Shown here: in pieces, positions 25,151 through 34,273 of the stretch
Layout of the letters: the number at the start of each line of letters is the position of its first letter
Numbering within the stretch: the first letter of the stretch is position 1
Source of the DNA: JASSUD01 sp031963405
GTDB taxonomy: Bacteria > Pseudomonadota > Gammaproteobacteria > Burkholderiales > Burkholderiaceae
Direction: 5' to 3'
Length of the DNA stretch: 64,000 nucleotides
NCBI GenBank assembly: GCA_031963405.1
Contig: JASSUJ010000001.1
Span: 2,294,001-2,358,000 of the forward strand
Notes under the pieces: generated by a model
Databases searched by the model: none
What the model was told of the DNA's origin: nothing
The model's input: the letters and a program-made list of their open reading frames with translations, nothing else
Made by a program: the position numbers and the translations under genes

Positions 25151-25699
25151 GTGGTTTAGCCGCTTGAGAAAGCGCCTTTGTTGGCGCAGAAAGATCAACA
25201 AGCGAGCGCATTAGTCAACACTGAAGCACGATGAAAATTCTAATGACGGGTCGATGCGCAGCGCAGCCTCGCTGTGCCGGGTGAAGTGATTGGGCGTGAC
25301 CGTACACAAGCTGATTCTTCTCAAACAGAAACTATCATCAGTCTTATTGAACGAATTTATCTTGATGTTATCGTGAACGCCGCTGCTTATACGGCAGCTG
25401 ACTGGGCAGAAAGTGAGCGGTATTTTTAGCCTAATAGCTGCTGGTTCGACCAGTTGGCATTGCTTCGCTGAAACAGTTGTTAGATACGCCCGTACCTTGT
25501 CGCCTGAGGGTGCGCTTAAAGCGAAATAATGCAACCCATCTCAACTAGTGCCTATGCAAATCTTACCCGATGATCGCAGAAGGCTCGTTTAGCTCAAGAA
25601 AAATTTATCGAGCGTTTTAATTTGCATGCACCAGATGGCTGTGATGGGATGCAGCTGACCCCGGTGGGATGCTAAAAAATAAAAGAAAATATCTGTGCC
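25151..25699 (+). pseudogene. Decayed duplicate of rmlC 3' end and rmlD
   Basis: 25151-25230 matches the last part of rmlC (CCGCTTGAGAAAGCGCC, then AAGATCAACAAGC), and 25231 starts a copy of rmlD (ATGAAAATTCT...). Relative to rmlD it has lost about 24 bp near the start and about 425 bp in the middle, the latter joining AAAGTGAG to CGGTATTTTTAGCC across a short AGTG homology. The end TGCTAAAAAATAA matches rmlD too. Stop codons and shifts make it non-functional. Confidence 0.92.
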
Positions 25700-25717
25700 T
25701 TAAGTAGTTGAGGCCAT

Positions 25718-25781
25718 GGAAGGTCTGCATAAGCCGCGGGCAAGGAGGTATGACGCCGCCCTCGGGTTATGCAGACCTTCC
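25718..25781. repeat. Family A element, copy A9 (reverse orientation, core shortened)
   Basis: 15-bp perfect arms GGAAGGTCTGCATAA / TTATGCAGACCTTCC. The interior GGCAAGGAGGTATGACGCCG is the complement of the A1 core start; the GTAC apex is deleted. It lies between the rmlD remnant and the next glycosyltransferase. Confidence 0.85.
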
Positions 25782-25800
25782 CTATCTTAAGAGTAATTCG

Positions 25801-26619
25801 TTGTTATCTATTTCGATTGTATTTTTTGGCCCAGTGACCGATGTGTTACGCGCAGCGCTTAAATATCTTGCTGATGCTTTGCACGTGGTAGGTGGAGAGG
25901 AGAACGGTGCTCATCCAACGCTCTTTTTGGTCAATAACAATCCAGTGCCGCTTAAGCAATTGGACAGTGAACTTTGCCTGCCATTGATAGCAACAGAAGT
26001 GAAGCTTGAAGTTATCGAAGGCCAAGGAAATGTGGGTTATGGCAGAGGCCACAATCTCGCCATACAGCGAACAGCGCATCCTTGTCATCTGATTCTCAAT
26101 CCTGACGTTATGCTGGAGCAAACCGCACTGGTTAATGCCTTGGATTTTTTAAAGAAGCATTCATCGGTTGGCTTACTCGCCCCGCAAGTGCGCGATCAGC
26201 AGGGCAAGCTGCAGTACCTGTGCCGACGATATCCCACTCTCTTTGACCTTTTTCTGCGTGGTTTTGCGCCAGCTAGTTGGCGTGAGCGTTTTAAACAAAG
26301 GCTCACGCATTATGAAATGTGTGACGTGATCAATGACTCAGAAGTGACTTATGACTTACCGATAATTAGCGGGTGCTTTATGTTATTTCGCACCGATCTG
26401 CTCAAGCAGCTCAGCGGATTTGATCCTCGCTATTTTCTGTATTTTGAAGACTACGATCTCAGTCTGAGAGCCTCAGCTATCACAAGAGTTGCCTATGTAC
26501 CATCGGTACGTATTGTTCATTTAGGGGGTGGCGCGGCTCGCAAAGGATGGTGGCATGTCCTCCTCTTTTGCAGCTCGGCATTTAAATTCTTCAATCATTT
26601 TGGTTGGCGCTTAAGATAA
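25801..26619 (+). CDS. Family 2 glycosyltransferase, rhamnosyltransferase-like (WbbL type)
   Basis: About 272 residues from a TTG at 25801 with a TAAGAGT site upstream; the longer frame from 25708 runs through a palindromic repeat and is rejected. GT2 marks: FLVNNNP, NVGYGRGHNLAI, the LILNPDV divalent-cation site, SGCFMLFRTDLL and YFEDYDLSLRA. It probably adds rhamnose from the dTDP-rhamnose made by rmlBACD to the growing O-chain at the inner membrane. In the original order it would have followed rmlD directly. Confidence 0.88.
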   Translation: MLSISIVFFGPVTDVLRAALKYLADALHVVGGEENGAHPTLFLVNNNPVPLKQLDSELCLPLIATEVKLEVIEGQGNVGYGRGHNLAIQRTAHPCHLILNPDVMLEQTALVNALDFLKKHSSVGLLAPQVRDQQGKLQYLCRRYPTLFDLFLRGFAPASWRERFKQRLTHYEMCDVINDSEVTYDLPIISGCFMLFRTDLLKQLSGFDPRYFLYFEDYDLSLRASAITRVAYVPSVRIVHLGGGAARKGWWHVLLFCSSAFKFFNHFGWRLR

Positions 26620-26627
26620 ATTCCACT

Positions 26628-27935
26628 ATGTCAGATATCAAACCAATCGCTTTTTATTTACCTCAGTTTCATCCAGTTCAAGAGAATTCAGCATGGTGGG
26701 GGCCAGGTTTTACCGAATGGACTAATGTGGCGAAAGCGAAGCCGAATTTTGTTGGGCACTATCAGCCCCATATTCCGCGCGAGCTGGGTTTTTATGATTT
26801 GCGCTTAGTCGAAGTGATGCGTCAGCAGGCAGGGTTGGCTCGCTTGTACGGTATTTACGGTTTCTGTTTTTATTACTATTGGTTTAGCGGCAGACGCATT
26901 CTAGAGTTGCCGTTAGATAACTATCTTAAGAGTGATATCGATTTCCCCTTTTGCGTATGTTGGGCTAATGAAAATTGGACTCGCACGTGGGATGGATTGA
27001 ACAAACACGTGCTCCTAGAGCAAAAGCATGAAGAGAATGAAGGGCGACGCTTTCTAGAAGATTTGCTGCCTTTGCTCAAAGACCGTCGTGCGATTAAGGT
27101 GGATGGCAAGCCTTTACTGCTGGTTTATCGCATTAATCTTTTACCGAATGCCGTGGCCACAACCAAATTATGGCGGCGTTTAGCAGAGGAAAATGGCTTG
27201 CCAGGGCTACATCTGTGCGCGGTGCAATTTTATGGCTTATCAGATCCGCGAGAATGGGGGTGCGATGCGGCTGTTGAATTTCCGCCGCATACCTTTATCG
27301 AGCCAGAGAATGCGCCCACTACCTTGCCTGAAATCACTAATGATAAGTTTGTTGGGCATCTTTCCGATTATGCAAGGATTATCGCGCGCTCAATTGAGCG
27401 TACTAGCTGCGATTATCGTTGGTACCGTGGCGTTGTCCCGTCGTGGGACAACACGGCTCGTCGTCAAAATAATTCATTTGCGCTACTTAATTCGTCGCCT
27501 AGCCTGTATCAGTACTGGCTACGTTACTTAGTCGAATTCACTCGGGGGGCACATGAAGAGGCGCACCGTTTTATCTTCATTAATGCCTGGAACGAATGGG
27601 GCGAAGGCTGCCATCTTGAGCCAGACCTAAAGTATGGCTTGGCTTATCTCGAAGCGACATTGGCCGCTCTGCAAGGGACGGATGCTGCGAATAAGCTGCT
27701 ACTGTCTGAACCCGAACTATTGCGACTAGTCGGTAAAGAAGGCATCAAAAGCTTGCTCAACGACAAAGACGCACAAGAAAAAATTTTAATTCAGTTAGCT
27801 GCTGAGGTGCGCTATAGCAAGCGCACGGTCAGCGCATCTGTCATACGGAAACTAAAAAATATAATTGCGCACCAGCTATTGCCTTACCCCAGGCTGTATC
27901 GCGCAGCGCACCGTTTCTACAATTCCTTCAAATGA
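26628..27935 (+). CDS. WbsX-like protein with GH99-type domain
   Basis: 435 residues from the ATG at 26628. AFYLPQFHP, WWGPGFTEWTNV, HIPRELGFYDLR, FCVCWANENWTRTWDG and FINAWNEWGEG are the hallmarks of the WbsX/GH99-like family found in O-antigen clusters, often next to or fused with rhamnan synthesis proteins. The exact reaction is not known. It overlaps the following gene by 4 bp. Confidence 0.92.
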   Translation: MSDIKPIAFYLPQFHPVQENSAWWGPGFTEWTNVAKAKPNFVGHYQPHIPRELGFYDLRLVEVMRQQAGLARLYGIYGFCFYYYWFSGRRILELPLDNYLKSDIDFPFCVCWANENWTRTWDGLNKHVLLEQKHEENEGRRFLEDLLPLLKDRRAIKVDGKPLLLVYRINLLPNAVATTKLWRRLAEENGLPGLHLCAVQFYGLSDPREWGCDAAVEFPPHTFIEPENAPTTLPEITNDKFVGHLSDYARIIARSIERTSCDYRWYRGVVPSWDNTARRQNNSFALLNSSPSLYQYWLRYLVEFTRGAHEEAHRFIFINAWNEWGEGCHLEPDLKYGLAYLEATLAALQGTDAANKLLLSEPELLRLVGKEGIKSLLNDKDAQEKILIQLAAEVRYSKRTVSASVIRKLKNIIAHQLLPYPRLYRAAHRFYNSFK

Positions 27936-29476
27936 AAGATAGATGCCGCCGTATTGCCATCATTGCCTATGATGGTTCTGCTTATGTTGTGCCTGAGCAA
28001 ACAAAGATTTTTATTGCTGACGTCCTCAAGCTTGTGGACCGATTAATCATTGTATCGACTCAGTTGCAGCACGCAGCCTTAAATATTGAGGATGCACGTC
28101 TTGAGATCGTGATTCAGCCGAGCGTTGATTACGACTTCTGCTTGTTTCAAGCTGGGTTGCAAGCAGCTAAGCAGCTTTGGTGTTATGACGAGCTTATCCT
28201 TGCTAAGAGCAGTGCCAATCTATCTAGCCGTGACAGCCTGGCCCAGGTATTTGAGCGAATGCGCAATAGACCGTGCGATATATGGGGGTTAAACGCTTCG
28301 TGGCATATTGCTTACCATCTGCAAACCCATTTTTTGGTATTTCGTAAATCCCTGTTTACGACACGCTCGTTCGGTGAATTTTGGGATAAGCCCCGAGTGG
28401 TTGATAGTAGGCTATCTTTTAACCTTAATTACGCGGTTAGTTTGACGCAGTACTTTATCGAGCGCGGGACGAAAATCGCCACTGTCTGCCGCCCCTCATC
28501 GTTAAATTATCTGCAGGCCTTAATGCTGGGTAGATGGCGCGCGGGTCGCTCGAGCGCGTCGTTGCCCTCAAGCAAAGGCAGCCATGAGATAGATAAGGGC
28601 GTGCCTGAATTTCAGCTAACTGCATGCAGAGCTGAGGAGCTAAACGCCGAGATTGCTGTTGTGTTGCACCTTTATTATGTCGATCTGCTAGAGGAAATTA
28701 CCCGCTATATTGAAAATATTATTCTCCCTGTAGATATTTTCATCTCGGTGAGCAGTGCCAAAGATTATTACACCGTAAAGAATTTTTTCGATAGACGTAA
28801 GCAGCGTGTGCATATTTATATGCATGAGAACCGGGGGCGCGACGTTGCACCTTTTATCAGCTTACTCAATTCTGGCTTACTTGCGCGCTATACCTGCGTG
28901 TGTAAAATCCACTCAAAGAAAAGCCTCCATATGGTCAAAACAGCAGGCTGCGCATGGCGCAATAGACTTTTTGACAGCTTGTTGGGCAATTCTTTGAGGG
29001 TATTGCAGATTATTGATTTGTTTAGACGATTTCCTCAATGTGGCATGGTCGGGCCAGAGCATACCTTTATCACCCCGGATGAACCGTGGGCTTGGGGTAG
29101 CAATGAGGTAACTGTGCGTGCTTTAGCGCAGCAGTTAGGGGTGCGCGATGGACAGGTGCAATTGGGCTTTTTTGCGGGCACCATGTTTTGGTTCAGGCCA
29201 GTTGCTTTAGAGGGGCTGCGCGCTCTCAATCTGCAATTAACAGATTTTGCTCCTGAGCAAAACCAAACAGATGGAACGCTTGCTCATGCTTTAGAGCGGC
29301 TTTTCCCGCTCGCAATGGAACGCTCAGCGCATTTCATTGCATCAACTGCACGCGTTGGCGAGCCGTTAAAGTATTCACGCTATGCTGATGCCTCTCAGAT
29401 TCGTAAGCCACTGCTAATACGACGTATCGGCAAGCGACTCCATCGGTACTTCACGAATTTCGCCGTGTTCAAGTAA
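27932..29476 (+). CDS. Rhamnan synthesis protein F family (RgpF-like) glycosyltransferase
   Basis: 514 residues. The C-terminal half carries RgpF-family features: VVLHLYYVDLLEEI, RGRDVAPFI, CKIHSKKS, a conserved W-R stretch, and FFAGTMFWFRP. It probably extends the O-chain with rhamnose or a 6-deoxyhexose. Its last 63 bp overlap the convergent wzt gene on the other strand. Confidence 0.88.
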   Translation: MKDRCRRIAIIAYDGSAYVVPEQTKIFIADVLKLVDRLIIVSTQLQHAALNIEDARLEIVIQPSVDYDFCLFQAGLQAAKQLWCYDELILAKSSANLSSRDSLAQVFERMRNRPCDIWGLNASWHIAYHLQTHFLVFRKSLFTTRSFGEFWDKPRVVDSRLSFNLNYAVSLTQYFIERGTKIATVCRPSSLNYLQALMLGRWRAGRSSASLPSSKGSHEIDKGVPEFQLTACRAEELNAEIAVVLHLYYVDLLEEITRYIENIILPVDIFISVSSAKDYYTVKNFFDRRKQRVHIYMHENRGRDVAPFISLLNSGLLARYTCVCKIHSKKSLHMVKTAGCAWRNRLFDSLLGNSLRVLQIIDLFRRFPQCGMVGPEHTFITPDEPWAWGSNEVTVRALAQQLGVRDGQVQLGFFAGTMFWFRPVALEGLRALNLQLTDFAPEQNQTDGTLAHALERLFPLAMERSAHFIASTARVGEPLKYSRYADASQIRKPLLIRRIGKRLHRYFTNFAVFK

Positions 29477-30154
29477 GAAGATACGGTTGCAGGTTTTTTC
29501 AAGCAGCTGCTTTGAGTGAGAGGCCATCACCAGAATCGATGAATGCTTAACCATTGCATCGAGTCGCTGCGAGGCTTTTTCATTGAATTGTGAGTCGCCA
29601 ACAGATAGCCATTCATCCATTAATAAAATATCCGCTTGCACTGAAGTCGAAATAGCGAAGGCTAGTCGCAATGACATACCACTGGAATAAGTGCGCACTG
29701 GCATGTCTAAATAATTGCCAAGCTCGCTAAATTCAGCAATCTCATCAATCCTTTCTTCTATTTCGCGCGGTAATAAGCCCATCATAATGCCGCGTAGAAA
29801 GATATTTTCGTAGCCGGTCGCTTCTCCATCCATACCTAGCGAAATATCGAGCAAAGAGATAATTTTTCCGGTGACTTCAAGGTTGCCTAAGATGGGTGCG
29901 TACACGCCAGAAATCACGCGTAATAAAGTCGTTTTACCAGCACCATTGGCGCCAATTAAACCGACTTTATCGCCAGGTTTAAAGCAAAAAGACGCTTGAT
30001 TGACTGCTCTGATTGAGACATGTCGGCTATTTTCACCCGCAATGCGCCCGCCAGTCGTGGCATTGAGAACTTTATGTTTGAGCGAACGATGCGAAGCGTT
30101 AAAGATAGGAAATTCAACGGTGATGTCAGTCGCTTTGATCAGTGCTTGAGGCAT
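29414..30154 (-). CDS. wzt: O-antigen ABC exporter ATP-binding protein Wzt
   Basis: 246 residues. Walker A GANGAGKT (68-75), ABC signature YSSGMSLRLAFA, Walker B ILLMDEWLSVGD. It powers transfer of the finished polyprenyl-linked O-chain across the inner membrane together with Wzm. The length shows it lacks the C-terminal carbohydrate-binding domain that some Wzt proteins use to recognise a capped chain end. Its gene follows wzm after 97 bp. Confidence 0.93.
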   Translation of the reverse strand: MPQALIKATDITVEFPIFNASHRSLKHKVLNATTGGRIAGENSRHVSIRAVNQASFCFKPGDKVGLIGANGAGKTTLLRVISGVYAPILGNLEVTGKIISLLDISLGMDGEATGYENIFLRGIMMGLLPREIEERIDEIAEFSELGNYLDMPVRTYSSGMSLRLAFAISTSVQADILLMDEWLSVGDSQFNEKASQRLDAMVKHSSILVMASHSKQLLEKTCNRIFLLEHGEIREVPMESLADTSY

Positions 30155-30251
30155 GTTGTATAGAAAATTGACTAAAAAGATTAGGTTGGGCTAATACGCT
30201 GTTTACGTAGACAGCTTCTTAACCCATTGTCCAAAAAACCGCCAAAAATAG

Positions 30252-31046
30252 TTATAGCCAGTATGCGACTTTATTTCGATAGCGAGCCAGCATAGGAATC
30301 GCAATAAGGGCTGAGATGAGCGTAACGAGGAGCGCAGCAAGCCATGAATACTTAGAGGGAAATGAGCCTAGCAAGGGCGCACGTATGATCTCTATTAAAT
30401 GGGTGAGCGGGTTGTAATCTTTCACCCAAGAGTATCGATCGGGCAAATATCGGGTTTGCCATAGGATCGGCGTGAAATAAAACAAAACGGTAGTCAGGTT
30501 TTGAATAATTGGAGGCATATCGCGAAAGCGTGTGCAGATAATCGCGAGAATGAGCGAGACAAAAAATAGCGCTATCGACATCACTAAAAGCCCAGGCAGC
30601 GCCAGAAGTCCAATCGGTTTCCAGCCAGCGCCGAAAAAAGAAATCACGATTAATACGATGACAAAATTGTGCATCAATATAATCAGGTGGCGCATGAGCA
30701 GGCGCAGCAAATAAGAGGGGAGTGGCAGATTGACCTGCTTAATAATGTGCCCAAACTGCGTGAAGCCGCTGCATGCTTCGTTAACTTGCCCAGCGATATA
30801 GGCCCACACCACGCTGCCTACGGCAAAGAAGGGCAAGTATTCGTCTAGATTCGTTTTGAAAAGCTTAGACCATAAAAAACTGAGCGTGCCTACCGATACG
30901 CCGGTGCTTAGTGTGAGCCAGAAAGGACCCAATATTGAACGCCGATAGCGCTGTTTAATATCGTACCAACCAAGGGTCAACCACAGGTGGGGCGCTTTTA
31001 ATGATTTTTTAAGGTCGCAAAAAGCGTGACTAATGTGCATCTTCAA
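30252..31046 (-). CDS. wzm: O-antigen ABC exporter permease Wzm
   Basis: 264 residues of the ABC-2 type, with six hydrophobic segments and the typical N-terminal LGWYDIKQRYRRSILGPFWL amphipathic stretch and PILWQTRYLPD near the end. It forms the membrane channel for Wzt. Transcribed divergently from the methyltransferase gene at 31356. Confidence 0.93.
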   Translation of the reverse strand: MKMHISHAFCDLKKSLKAPHLWLTLGWYDIKQRYRRSILGPFWLTLSTGVSVGTLSFLWSKLFKTNLDEYLPFFAVGSVVWAYIAGQVNEACSGFTQFGHIIKQVNLPLPSYLLRLLMRHLIILMHNFVIVLIVISFFGAGWKPIGLLALPGLLVMSIALFFVSLILAIICTRFRDMPPIIQNLTTVLFYFTPILWQTRYLPDRYSWVKDYNPLTHLIEIIRAPLLGSFPSKYSWLAALLVTLISALIAIPMLARYRNKVAYWL

Positions 31047-31061
31047 TTTTTCTTATTGCTA

Positions 31062-31105
31062 TAGGGCCTGTCCTCAATGAAAACGGTCTTGCGTTGACGG
31101 CTTTT
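31062..31105 (+). repeat. D repeat, copy D1 (possible solo insertion sequence end)
   Basis: TAGGGCCTGTCCTCAATGAA, AACGGTCTTGCGTTGACGGC is shared with 48236-48281 and, in part and inverted, with 13867-13888. No transposase gene accompanies it; the stretch to 31340 has no convincing open frame. Confidence 0.65.
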
Positions 31106-31355
31106 CAGATGAGTTTTTTAGAGAAACGTACCAGTCAGCGCGCCCAGGCCCTAAAGGCTTTGCTTTTAAGGGGCGCTCATCGTCCCATCCTCAACGCTTC
31201 CTTGTCAATCAGCCTGTACTAGAAGAAATATGGCTAAATTCTCATCATTTGCCTGAGCAAAAATGGATTGCTCTTATATATTTGATGTATTGCCTGTGTA
31301 AGGCTGATCTTGTTTGGCTAGTTTATGGCCATCATCAGCGTAAATGGGGAATCAT

Positions 31356-33284
31356 ATGACTTTTGGGCTGGCCACTTATGGCTATCAATTTGATCAAGCG
31401 ACGCGCGTTTGGATTCGGAAAAGTTATGAAGGCATCAATTACAGCGATGGCGATAAAATCGAGCAACACATTGCGCATGTTGTGTCACAAGCCAGTGATC
31501 GCTCAGTATTATCAACTGAGCTAAGAGCAGCCTGCACAGACTGGCCCACGCATTATCATTTGTCACCGCAGCGGGCTAACTTGCTGCGCCCGCTTGAACC
31601 CATCTTGAAAGGACGAATACTTGAAGTCGGTGCAGGCTGTGGAGCGTTGACTCGCTATTTAGGTGAATGCGGCGCAGATATTCTAGCCTTAGAGGGTAGC
31701 CCGCGCCGCGCGGCAATCGCAGCGGCACGCACAGCGGACTTAGCAAACGTTACAGTTGTCTCAGAGCATTTCCAAAAATTTACTTCTGATGAGTGTTTTG
31801 ACGCCATTTTGTTAATTGGCGTATTGGAATACGCTAATCTTTTTATCTCATCCCCGGTGCCAGCGTTAGCCATGCTTGAGCAGGTGCGCTCTTTACTGGC
31901 TCCTGGCGGCAAGCTCATTATTGCTATCGAGAATCAGCTAGGACTTAAGTACTTTGCTGGCGCACCAGAAGATCATATTGGCCAGCCGATGTATGGTATT
32001 GAAGGCCGCTATCGTCACAATCAGCCGCAAACATTTGGTCGGGAAAAGCTCACTGCCTTAGTGCAGCAAGCGGGTTTTCCTGGCACGACGTTTTTTGTGC
32101 CGCTGCCCGATTATAAGTTGCCGACTTCAGTTATCACACCGGCTGGTTTAGCTGATACAGATTTTGATGCAGCGGCTTTAGCTTGGCAGACAGTGCGCAT
32201 GGATATGCAATTGCCGGCACGCCCTCATTTTTCTTTAGAGCGTACTTGGCCGCAAGTGTTTACTAATGGCTTAGGCTTGGATTTGGCCAACTCCTTTCTA
32301 GTGGTTGCAACGCCTTATGCTGAGCTATCCTTTGTAGATCGCAAGACGCTTGCGTATCACTATAGTACTAACCGTCTTGCGGCTTTTTGCAAGGAAACCC
32401 GTTTTGTCAAAACAGCGCCAGAGACGATGTCAGTCATTTATCGTCGATTAATACAAACTGCTGCGTCAGTCGTTAAGCAGACTGATTATCAACTCACCTT
32501 GCCAGAAAGCAGCCCATATATTAGAGGCGTTCCGTTGGTAAAAAGGCTGATTGATCTTATCTCTGAGCCAGGTGAAAAAGTTCAGCAATTTACTGCTTTC
32601 TGCAAAGACTATATTGATTTGCTGCGTCAGCTATTAAAAGAGAGTGAGGATCATGAGCATGCTGGTGTAGCTTACGAATTGAAATCTATTGATGAGAAAA
32701 TTCCCGGCCGATATATCGATGCGATTCCTCAAAATTTGATTGTCGATGCGCAGGGCAACTGTACTTATATCGATGCAGAATGGTGTGCAGAGCAAAGCCT
32801 TGAATTAGGGTATCTTCTGTTTCGTTCGATGTTGTATCAAATACAGGGCTTGTTTGATTTTTCATTGGTGCATGAGCAAGGAATATCAACGCCAAAGCAT
32901 TTTATTATGCAAGTGCTGCAGCAATGTGATTTGCCCATTACGGAAGCAGATTTTGCGCGTTATGTAGCGCTTGAGTGTGAATTTCAAGCGTTTGTAACGG
33001 GCGTTTCTGACAGTGAGCTTAAAGACCGTTGGCTTAAAGAACCACATCAGGAGCTGCCTGAGCCGGTGTCAGCGCCAGCATCAGTACCAGGCCCCGTCAC
33101 CTCTGATTTTTTTAGCTTTGAGCGCAACGATTGGAAAATTTTCTGGCAGCGTACAAGCCAGCTGATTCAACAAAAGGGTGGTATAAGCACAGCTTTGTTG
33201 AGAATCTGGCGTATCTTTAAAAAAGAGGGCGTGCGGGGCATCAAACTTCGCCTTGTTTATTTGCGTGAGCAATGTAAAAAATAG
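31356..33284 (+). CDS. Two-domain methyltransferase / kinase-like protein, candidate O-chain terminator (WbdD-like)
   Basis: 642 residues from the ATG at 31356 with GGGGA five bases upstream. A class I SAM methyltransferase domain occupies about 70-250 (ILEVGAGCGALTRY at 88-101). Further on, DAIPQNLIVD (455-464) and YIDAEW (471-476) have the spacing of the catalytic loop and metal site of aminoglycoside/choline-type kinases. E. coli WbdD has the same methyltransferase-kinase order and caps ABC-exported O-chains. The gene is divergent from wzm-wzt, which supports this. The Wzt here has no chain-end binding domain, which weakens it. Confidence 0.7.
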   Translation: MTFGLATYGYQFDQATRVWIRKSYEGINYSDGDKIEQHIAHVVSQASDRSVLSTELRAACTDWPTHYHLSPQRANLLRPLEPILKGRILEVGAGCGALTRYLGECGADILALEGSPRRAAIAAARTADLANVTVVSEHFQKFTSDECFDAILLIGVLEYANLFISSPVPALAMLEQVRSLLAPGGKLIIAIENQLGLKYFAGAPEDHIGQPMYGIEGRYRHNQPQTFGREKLTALVQQAGFPGTTFFVPLPDYKLPTSVITPAGLADTDFDAAALAWQTVRMDMQLPARPHFSLERTWPQVFTNGLGLDLANSFLVVATPYAELSFVDRKTLAYHYSTNRLAAFCKETRFVKTAPETMSVIYRRLIQTAASVVKQTDYQLTLPESSPYIRGVPLVKRLIDLISEPGEKVQQFTAFCKDYIDLLRQLLKESEDHEHAGVAYELKSIDEKIPGRYIDAIPQNLIVDAQGNCTYIDAEWCAEQSLELGYLLFRSMLYQIQGLFDFSLVHEQGISTPKHFIMQVLQQCDLPITEADFARYVALECEFQAFVTGVSDSELKDRWLKEPHQELPEPVSAPASVPGPVTSDFFSFERNDWKIFWQRTSQLIQQKGGISTALLRIWRIFKKEGVRGIKLRLVYLREQCKK

Positions 33285-33304
33285 CAAAGGATAACGGTTT
33301 AATT

Positions 33305-34273
33305 ATGCGTATTTTAGTGTCAGGCGCTAATGGATTTGTCGGTCGCGCTGTTTGTCGCGCGCTACTGGCGGCTAATATTTCAGTCACTGGGCTAGTACGC
33401 CGCAGCGACGGTTGTATAGAGGGGGTTGACGAGTGGGTACATGCTTATCCTGATTTCGTTAATCTTGAGCAAGCTTGGCCAGCTTCACTGCGTTGTGATG
33501 CTGTGATCCATGTAGCGGCCCGAGTTCACGTCTTACACGAGCAGTCAACGAATGCTTTGGCTGAATTTCGTAAAACCAATGTGGAAGGCACATTGCGTAT
33601 CGCTAAAGCCGCTGCACAGGCTGGCGTGAAGCGCTTTGTTTTTGTAAGTAGCGTAAAAGCACTGGGTGAAATTGAGCCAGGCCGTCCATGGCGTGAAGAT
33701 GATGCGTCTGTGGCAGTCGATCCATATGGCGTTTCAAAACACGAAGCCGAGCAAGCGCTCATTGCGCTTGGCCGTGAGACAGGCCAAGAGATCGTGATTG
33801 TGCGACCTCCACTGGTTTATGGGCCAGGCGTACAAGCTAACTTTCTGCAGCTTTTGCATGCGTTGGCGCGTGGCATCCCGCTGCCATTGGGTGGCTCGCA
33901 GGCAGCACGTAGCATGGTCTTTGTGGATAATCTCGCGCATGCCTTAGTCCATTGCGCTAAGCATCCTGACGCTTGCGGGAAAATCTTTCATGTGACGGAT
34001 GAGACTTGCTTGCTAGTCCCTGAATTTCTGCGTTTACTGGCGCAGCAATTAAATCGGCCGGCTCGCCTGTTTAATTTGCCAGTAGGGCTGCTCCGCTGGC
34101 TAGCGCGTTTGGTGGGACGAGAAGCGCAAGTTGATAGACTGTTTGTTTCATTGCGCCTCGACACCGCACGTATCCATACTATGCTCGATTGGACGCCACC
34201 ATTTAGCGTTGAGCAGGGTTTAGCTGAGACGGCCACCTGGTATCGCGCTACGTATTTCCCTAACTCTCGATGA
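33305..34273 (+). CDS. NAD-dependent sugar epimerase/dehydratase (WbiG-like)
   Basis: 322 residues, extended SDR. ILVSGANGFVGRAVCRALL at the N-terminus, FVSSVKALGE, and Y-x3-K in DPYGVSKHEAE. Homologues in Burkholderia O-antigen loci precede a WecA/WbpL-like transferase and a WbpM-like dehydratase, exactly the order seen here. The substrate is probably a UDP-N-acetylhexosamine. It overlaps the next gene by 4 bp. Confidence 0.88.
   Translation: MRILVSGANGFVGRAVCRALLAANISVTGLVRRSDGCIEGVDEWVHAYPDFVNLEQAWPASLRCDAVIHVAARVHVLHEQSTNALAEFRKTNVEGTLRIAKAAAQAGVKRFVFVSSVKALGEIEPGRPWREDDASVAVDPYGVSKHEAEQALIALGRETGQEIVIVRPPLVYGPGVQANFLQLLHALARGIPLPLGGSQAARSMVFVDNLAHALVHCAKHPDACGKIFHVTDETCLLVPEFLRLLAQQLNRPARLFNLPVGLLRWLARLVGREAQVDRLFVSLRLDTARIHTMLDWTPPFSVEQGLAETATWYRATYFPNSR

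Noticed and set aside
25708..25800. N-terminal extension of the GT2 glycosyltransferase
   Set aside because: It is encoded by palindrome A9; glycosyltransferase similarity begins only at about 25801.
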